A DNA stretch of 64,000 nucleotides from positions 930,001-994,000 of the forward strand of contig NZ_RAPO01000002.1 of assembly GCF_003610195.1 (NCBI RefSeq), written 5' to 3'. Below the pieces are notes generated by a model, which ran no database searches, was not told where the DNA came from, and saw only the letters and a list, made by a program, of their open reading frames with translations. The position numbers and the translations under genes were made by a program. The stretch comes from Halopiger aswanensis. Its GTDB lineage: Archaea; Halobacteriota; Halobacteria; Halobacteriales; Natrialbaceae. Below are positions 60,001 to 64,000 of the stretch, one piece after another (the stretch's first letter is position 1; each line of letters starts with the position of its first letter).

Positions 60001-60351
60001 GCGCATGGGATGTTTCAGGCGCTTGGGCGAGTGTTCCGTCTCGAGGATGCCCGCGCCCTTCGAACAGAGCGAGCCGTTGTTGATCGGGTTCTCGAACCAC
60101 GGCTCCTGGGCGACGAAGGAGTTGCCGTCCTTGACCGCCTTGAAGCCGCAGCCGACGGCGCAGTAGTTACAGATCACCTTCGACGTCTCCTGGCCCTCGG
60201 GGACGCCGTCGTCGCCCTGCTCCTCCTGCGTGCCGCCGAGCGCGTGGCCGGCGGCCCCGCCGCCGAGGAAGACCCCGCCCGCGAGCGCGCTGGCTTTCAC
60301 GAACGAGCGCCGGTCGAGGTCGATCGTGACCGGGTCTTCCCCGGCGCTCAT
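57004..60351 (-). CDS. Formate dehydrogenase catalytic (molybdopterin) subunit, Tat-exported
   Basis: 1115 residues, FdnG-like. Tat signal [15 protein letters not shown] (residues 12-26). The [4Fe-4S] ligands are Cys 61, 64, 68 and 96, with Lys 98 after the last. The metal ligand is Cys 186 followed by His 187 in [28 protein letters not shown], where bacterial FDH-N has selenocysteine-His; so this is the Cys form. Then [22 protein letters not shown] and the C-terminal pterin domain ([33 protein letters not shown]). An acidic low-complexity insertion (about residues 453-490, Glu/Asp/Gly only) interrupts the protein. It oxidises formate on the outer face and feeds quinone through the next genes. 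First gene of the operon. Confidence 0.94.
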   Translation of the reverse strand: [1115 protein letters not shown]

Positions 60352-60615
60352 TGCGATACCCCTGTCGTGACGATCGCGTATCGCACCGCCCGATGCGACA
60401 CCATGCTATAGACACCCATACCTAGACCGGATCGTTCCCGGTCAACGGTTATGAATATTTGCTCGAGTACGCTGCGATGAACGTACAATTCCCCTATGTT
60501 ATTCCCGAATTGAGTCGAACATTCTCACGATGATACTCGTTTATATGAAAATACTCGTGAAACACAATCGTTCATTACATAACGCTATTACCGTGCCACC
60601 TGATAGCACAACGGG
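60352..60615. promoter_or_regulatory. Divergent promoter region of the formate dehydrogenase locus
   Basis: 264 nt. Leftward: TCTATAGC (60405-60412, minus sense), implying a leader of about 25-30 nt for the catalytic subunit. Rightward: TTTATATG (60540-60547) flanked by two copies of ATACTCGT (60533-60540 and 60551-60558, 18 bp apart). A second option for the rightward gene is GCTATTACC about 27 nt before its ATG. The direct repeat overlapping the TATA box looks like a regulator site. Confidence 0.5.
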
Positions 60616-62817
60616 ATGAACGTCGGAAGCTTCGTCTGTTCGTGCGCAGACACTTGCGATATCGACCTCGAGGGTGCTCGGGACGGGATCGAGGGCGTCG
60701 ACGTCGCGGCGAGTTCGCGCCTGCTGTGCGAGGACGGCCTCCCCGCGATGGAGCGGGTGATCGAGGAGTACGACCTCGACGAGGTGATCGTCACCTGCCC
60801 GGAGAAGCGCGTCCAGCGAAAGCTCCGGCGCGTCGCCGAGCAGCAGGGCGTCCACCCCGACGCCGTCTCGTTCGTCGACCAGCGCGAGAGCGCGGGCTGG
60901 GTCCACGACGAGGCCGGCGCGACGGCCAAGACCGCTCGCACGATCAACGCCCGCACGGCGGGTCTCGAGGCCGAGTCGATTCCCCGCTCGATCTCGCGGG
61001 AGGCCGGCGACAGCGTCGCGGTCGTCGGCGACCCCGAGACCGCCGCCGCGCTGGCCGAAGACGCCGACGTAACCCTGATCGCCGACGGGCGAGAGTACGT
61101 GGACAGCGCCGCCGATCTCGAGGACGTCACGATCGAGCGCGGTCGCGTCGTCGACGTCGACGGCCGATACGGCGAGTTCACGGTTCGGCTCGAGGCCTGC
61201 GTTACCGAGGACTGCATCTCCTGTATGAAGTGCGTCCACGAGGGTCCCGACGGCGCCGTGACGCGCTACCCGGTCGACGTCGATCCCGACGCGCCCGACG
61301 GCGCGTGGACCGAGGTCTGTCCGACCGACGCCATCGACCTCGAGGGCGTCGAGCGCACGCTCGAGGTCGATCAAATCGTCTATCCCGCCGCGAGCCGGCG
61401 GACGCGGGGTGGCCGGATCGGCTTCTACACCGCGCCGATCGACGCGGCCACGATCGCAGCCGTGAAACGCCACGTCGGCGGCCTCGAGAAGCCCGACCAC
61501 CTCGACCTCGAGATGGACGTCTGTGCAGCCGGCGACTCGAGCCAGCCGGGCTGTAACGAGTGCGTCGAGGCGTGTCCGCACGACGCCGTCGAGCGGACGA
61601 AGATCGACGAGGTCGAGTTCCACAAGGACGCCTGCCAGAACTGCGGGGCCTGCACCAGCGCCTGTCCGACCGGCGCGACGCAACTGCGCGAGCCCTCGAA
61701 CGAGCGCATCGCCCGCGAAATCGAGGCGCTCCTCCGGCGGACCGACGACGAGGGCGGCTGGCTGCTGAACCGGTCGGGCTCGGACCTCGAGACGCCGATC
61801 GTCGCCTTCGTCTGCTCCGAAGAGGCCGACGACGCGCTGCGGGAGTACGGCCGGCTGGCCGCCGCGGGAAAAGTCGACGTCGAGTACCCACCGATCCTCC
61901 CCGTGCGCGTGAACTGCACCGATACCGTCGGGGAAGCCCACGCGATGCACGCGCTGGCCTGCGGCGCCGACGGCGTGGCGATCGTCGGCTGCGGCGGCGA
62001 CTGTCTCCACTCGGGGCCGGACCCGAAGGCCGACCTCGTCCGCCGGCTGAATCGGGCGAGCCGCGACCTCGAGTTGGGCGAGCGATTCGAATTCTTCGCG
62101 CCCGCCCCCGACGAACCGGGCGCGTTCGTCGAAGCGATCTCGACGTTCGCAGTCGAACTCGAGGAGTCGCCGATTCCCGAGGGCGAGCACGAAGCGACGG
62201 GGACAATCGACGACTCCGGCCGCGAGAACCCCGCCTTCGACAGTCACGGCTGGACGCTCGAGAGCGTCCGCGCGATCCTCGAACACGTCGACCCCGAGCG
62301 CGAGGTGATCCGCGGGTTGAAGGACTTCGGTCGGCTGGCCGTCGACGATAGCTGTACGTTCACGCCGACCTGTTCGACCATCTGTCCGACCGATGCGATC
62401 CGGCGGGACGAGGAGGGGGCCGTCCTCGAGTTCAACCACGAGCGCTGCGTGAACTGCGGGACCTGCGAGGAGGGCTGCGTCGAGGACGCCATCACGATGC
62501 ACGACGGCCTCCACCTGTCGTTGCTGCCCGAGCGCCGCGACGACGAGTCGGAACCGGCCTGGGTCACGGTCCACGACGGCGAGATGCGCGAGTGTCGCAA
62601 CTGCGGCGAGCCGTTCGCCAGCGAGGGCACCGCGCGGAAAATCGAGGGCGAAGTCGGCGAGGTCGTCGCCGGCGTCGCGTCGAACGCAGCGGGCAGCGTC
62701 TTCGACTACTGCGACAACTGTCGTGCGCAACTGCTGTACGACCGCGGGGGCGGATCCAACAGACCGAGCGGTCCCGACACCGCCGGCCGCACCGACACCG
62801 GAGGTGAACGCGAATGA
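60616..62817 (+). CDS. HdrA/MvhD-like multidomain iron-sulfur protein with degenerate FAD domain
   Basis: 733 residues. Residues 1-115 match the HdrA N-terminal domain (GSFVCSCADTCDIDLEG, ASSRLLCEDGLPAMERVIEEYDLDEVIVTCPEKRVQRKLRRVAEQQG, QRESAGWVHD). The thioredoxin-reductase-like FAD domain that should follow is reduced to AVVGDPETAAALAEDADVTLIA, lacking GxGxxG. Ferredoxin-like clusters lie at about 194-240 and 306-357. From about 395 comes an MvhD/FrhD-like [2Fe-2S] domain (VAFVCSEEADD, VRVNCTDTVGEAHAMHALACGADGVAIVGCGGDC). A further ferredoxin region follows at about 579-628, then a CxxC...CxxC zinc-ribbon-like end. Cytoplasmic. It overlaps the TorD-type gene by 4 nt and diverges from the FDH operon, so it probably supports formate dehydrogenase by electron transfer or maturation. 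Confidence 0.85.
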   Translation: MNVGSFVCSCADTCDIDLEGARDGIEGVDVAASSRLLCEDGLPAMERVIEEYDLDEVIVTCPEKRVQRKLRRVAEQQGVHPDAVSFVDQRESAGWVHDEAGATAKTARTINARTAGLEAESIPRSISREAGDSVAVVGDPETAAALAEDADVTLIADGREYVDSAADLEDVTIERGRVVDVDGRYGEFTVRLEACVTEDCISCMKCVHEGPDGAVTRYPVDVDPDAPDGAWTEVCPTDAIDLEGVERTLEVDQIVYPAASRRTRGGRIGFYTAPIDAATIAAVKRHVGGLEKPDHLDLEMDVCAAGDSSQPGCNECVEACPHDAVERTKIDEVEFHKDACQNCGACTSACPTGATQLREPSNERIAREIEALLRRTDDEGGWLLNRSGSDLETPIVAFVCSEEADDALREYGRLAAAGKVDVEYPPILPVRVNCTDTVGEAHAMHALACGADGVAIVGCGGDCLHSGPDPKADLVRRLNRASRDLELGERFEFFAPAPDEPGAFVEAISTFAVELEESPIPEGEHEATGTIDDSGRENPAFDSHGWTLESVRAILEHVDPEREVIRGLKDFGRLAVDDSCTFTPTCSTICPTDAIRRDEEGAVLEFNHERCVNCGTCEEGCVEDAITMHDGLHLSLLPERRDDESEPAWVTVHDGEMRECRNCGEPFASEGTARKIEGEVGEVVAGVASNAAGSVFDYCDNCRAQLLYDRGGGSNRPSGPDTAGRTDTGGERE

Positions 62818-63446
62818 GCGTCGACCAGCGCGCGCTCTACGAGGCCCGCCTCGAGCTCGTGAACTTCCTGATCGACGCGTTTGCGGACGTGCCGACGACG
62901 GAGTTCGTCGCGACGCTGCTGAACGACGAGGTCACCTTCCCGGAGGGCAGCGTCAACGACCGACTCGATCGGGGCTTCGAGCGGCTGGATTCGTTCATCG
63001 CCGAGAACGAGCACCGCGATCCCGACGCCGTCCAGGAGGCCCTCGAGCGCGAGTTCACGCGGCTGTTCGTCGGGCCGCGACCGCCGATCCTTCCCCACGA
63101 GACCTACTTCCGCGAAGATACGGATTTCCGCGGTGCGGGCCTCGCGAAGGTCGAGGCCAGCTACGGCGCGGCCGGCTGGTCGCCGCCGGAGGACTACCCC
63201 GAGGAGAACGACTACGTCGCCGTCGAACTGGCGTTCCTCCGGAACCTGATCCGACGACAGCGCGAGGGCTACGAGGAGACGTTCGGCTACCAGCGGGTCT
63301 TCCACGAGGAACACCTCTCGGAGTGGATTCCGGCATTCGCCGAGGACGTCCGCGAGCAGACCGGGGAGCCGTTCTACGCGGCCGTCGCGGACGTCCTCGA
63401 GGGCTACGTCGCGTTCGAGGAGGAGATCGCGGTGCAGATGGCCTGA
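62814..63446 (+). CDS. TorD/DmsD-family molybdoenzyme assembly chaperone
   Basis: 210 residues, all-helical, of the TorD family: LYEARLELVNFLIDAFADVPTTEFVATLL, EREFTRLFVGPRPPILPHETYFRE (the family F-x-R-L-F...P-P-H-E-S/T-x-Y element) and DYVAVELAFLRNLIRRQREGYE, then VFHEEHLSEWIPAFAEDV. Such chaperones bind Tat signals of molybdopterin enzymes and hold them for cofactor insertion. The client is probably the Tat-tagged catalytic subunit at 57004-60351. Translation is coupled to the HdrA-like gene by a 4-nt overlap. Confidence 0.9.
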   Translation: MSVDQRALYEARLELVNFLIDAFADVPTTEFVATLLNDEVTFPEGSVNDRLDRGFERLDSFIAENEHRDPDAVQEALEREFTRLFVGPRPPILPHETYFREDTDFRGAGLAKVEASYGAAGWSPPEDYPEENDYVAVELAFLRNLIRRQREGYEETFGYQRVFHEEHLSEWIPAFAEDVREQTGEPFYAAVADVLEGYVAFEEEIAVQMA

Positions 63447-63641
63447 CTACCCGTCGGTCGCGTCGTCGACCTCCGGCTCGTCCTCTACGTCGTCGACGAA
63501 ACCCTCGAGCACTTCGTCGGAGAACGAGACGTCGCCGTCGCACTCGGCGTCGTTGACGTAGTGGGGCGCCGTGTGCGTCCATACCTTCTTCCCACGTTTC
63601 CCGTCGGGACCCGCGTTCGTCTCCCAGTTGGTGTGGGTCAT
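63447..63641 (-). CDS. Small acidic protein of unknown function
   Basis: 64 residues, MTHTNWETNAGPDGKRGKKVWTHTAPHY then an acidic second half, VSFSDEVLEGFVDDVEDEPEVDDATDG. The stop abuts the TorD stop with no gap (convergent). No transmembrane segment and a single Cys. Composition is coding-like for a haloarchaeon, but no family recognised. Confidence 0.6.
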   Translation of the reverse strand: MTHTNWETNAGPDGKRGKKVWTHTAPHYVNDAECDGDVSFSDEVLEGFVDDVEDEPEVDDATDG

Positions 63642-63756
63642 ACGTCTACGTGTGATTCAGTGGCACGGATATAGCTTTGTGGCGATTTCGCTGTCAGTCA
63701 TGGTACTTTAGGCGTCGGTCGAACAGCAAAGGCGCCGACTCGAGCGAGCCGCGGCG

Positions 63757-64000
63757 CTACCGGCCGGGCCGCGGATCGTCCGACGACTGTGCGCCTTCGC
63801 CCGAGCGGTCGTCCAGAAAGGCTCGAGCGAACAGGTTGACGTGCATCTCGAGCACGTCCTCGGGGTCGACGCCGTGGCGCTCGGCCTGACGCTCGAGGAA
63901 CGTTTCGAGCTCCGGACTCGGCTCGTGGTGGATCGTCTCGCCCTCGACGGTGAACTCGACGTCGGTCGCGTCGGCGACGAGGTGTTCGATCTCGAGCAAG
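63757..64000 (-). CDS. Partial gene, unknown helical protein
   Basis: The minus-strand frame is open from the right edge to a stop at 63757, about 80 residues. Visible: LLEIEHLVADATDVEFTVEGETIHHEPSPELETFLERQAERHGVDPEDVLEMHVNLFARAFLDD, then a polar end. The first visible codon in frame could be TTG, but the gene more likely continues beyond the window. The strand followed by two helices (PELETFLERQAERHGVDPEDVLEMHVNLFAR) has a loose ribbon-helix-helix look, which is only a suggestion. Confidence 0.6.
   Translation of the reverse strand, partial: LLEIEHLVADATDVEFTVEGETIHHEPSPELETFLERQAERHGVDPEDVLEMHVNLFARAFLDDRSGEGAQSSDDPRPGR

Noticed and set aside
57014-60411. Two very long frames (1028 and 789 codons) over the FDH catalytic subunit
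   Set aside because: Arg/Pro- or Val/Asp-dominated shadow translations without motifs; the accepted frame has Tat, Fe-S and Cys-His ligands.
1-64000. tRNA, rRNA, CRISPR array or intact insertion sequence
   Set aside because: None recognised on reading both strands; a tRNAscan-type and IS-database search would be needed to exclude short or degenerate cases.

Overview
The window is haloarchaeal chromosome or megaplasmid sequence. It is GC-rich, uses CTCGAG-type codons heavily, encodes very acidic proteins, has AT-rich TATA boxes about 27 nt upstream of many (apparently leaderless) start codons, carries Tat-lipoprotein binding proteins, and contains sn-glycerol-1-phosphate dehydrogenase, the archaeal lipid enzyme. 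The style is closest to Natrialbales (Haloterrigena/Natrinema-like); the genus assignment is inference.

Region 1 (about 0.3-48.9 kb) is a large pentose, xylan and uronate catabolic island. It encodes an almost complete oxidative (Weimberg-type) xylose pathway: a Gfo6/XacA-type xylose dehydrogenase (41.4 kb), an SMP-30 lactonase (1.7 kb), a XacD-type xylonate dehydratase (47.6 kb), two XacE-type 2-keto-3-deoxypentonate dehydratases (6.9 and 44.9 kb) and two XacF-type 2-oxoglutarate semialdehyde dehydrogenases (10.1 and 46.0 kb). An IclR regulator sits at 5.9 kb. Polymer breakdown is covered by a secreted, C-terminally anchored GH10 xylanase, an intracellular GH10, a GH67 alpha-glucuronidase, a GH3 beta-xylosidase/glucosidase, a GH4 enzyme and uronate isomerase. 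Uptake is covered by three ABC systems: a CUT2 (ribose-type) operon, a CUT1 system with its MalK-type ATPase a few kb away, and an Opp/Dpp-type system. The Opp/Dpp-type system has a fused permease (24.9 kb), two ATPases (38.9-41.2 kb) and two paralogous binding proteins (7.9 and 42.7 kb), all dispersed. A likely model is glucuronoxylan cut outside, aldouronic and xylo-oligosaccharides imported by the Opp-type system, trimming inside by GH67, GH10 and GH3, and xylose oxidised to 2-oxoglutarate.

Inside this island lie genes of less obvious role: a chaperonin paralogue lacking one catalytic Asp, a Yip1-like membrane protein, a UspA-family protein, a Gfo/Idh plus TIM-barrel pair, an F420-type (LLM) oxidoreductase and several small membrane proteins.

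Region 2 (48.9-54.2 kb) begins with a 900-nt spacer holding a hairpin array and two copies of a 22-bp palindrome, ATTACA-N10-TGTAAT. Two further copies lie at 11.9 and 27.4 kb. It is followed by a small unknown protein, a MATE transporter, an SDR, egsA and a small membrane protein.

Region 3 (54.3-63.6 kb) is a formate dehydrogenase locus. A leftward operon (catalytic subunit, four-cluster ferredoxin subunit, membrane protein, cytochrome b) has 4-nt overlaps throughout. Divergent from it are a large HdrA/MvhD-like iron-sulfur protein that appears to have lost its FAD site and a TorD-type chaperone. Two operon genes carry in-frame palindromic repeat units. The window ends in partial genes on both sides. 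I saw no rRNA, tRNA, CRISPR array or intact insertion sequence.
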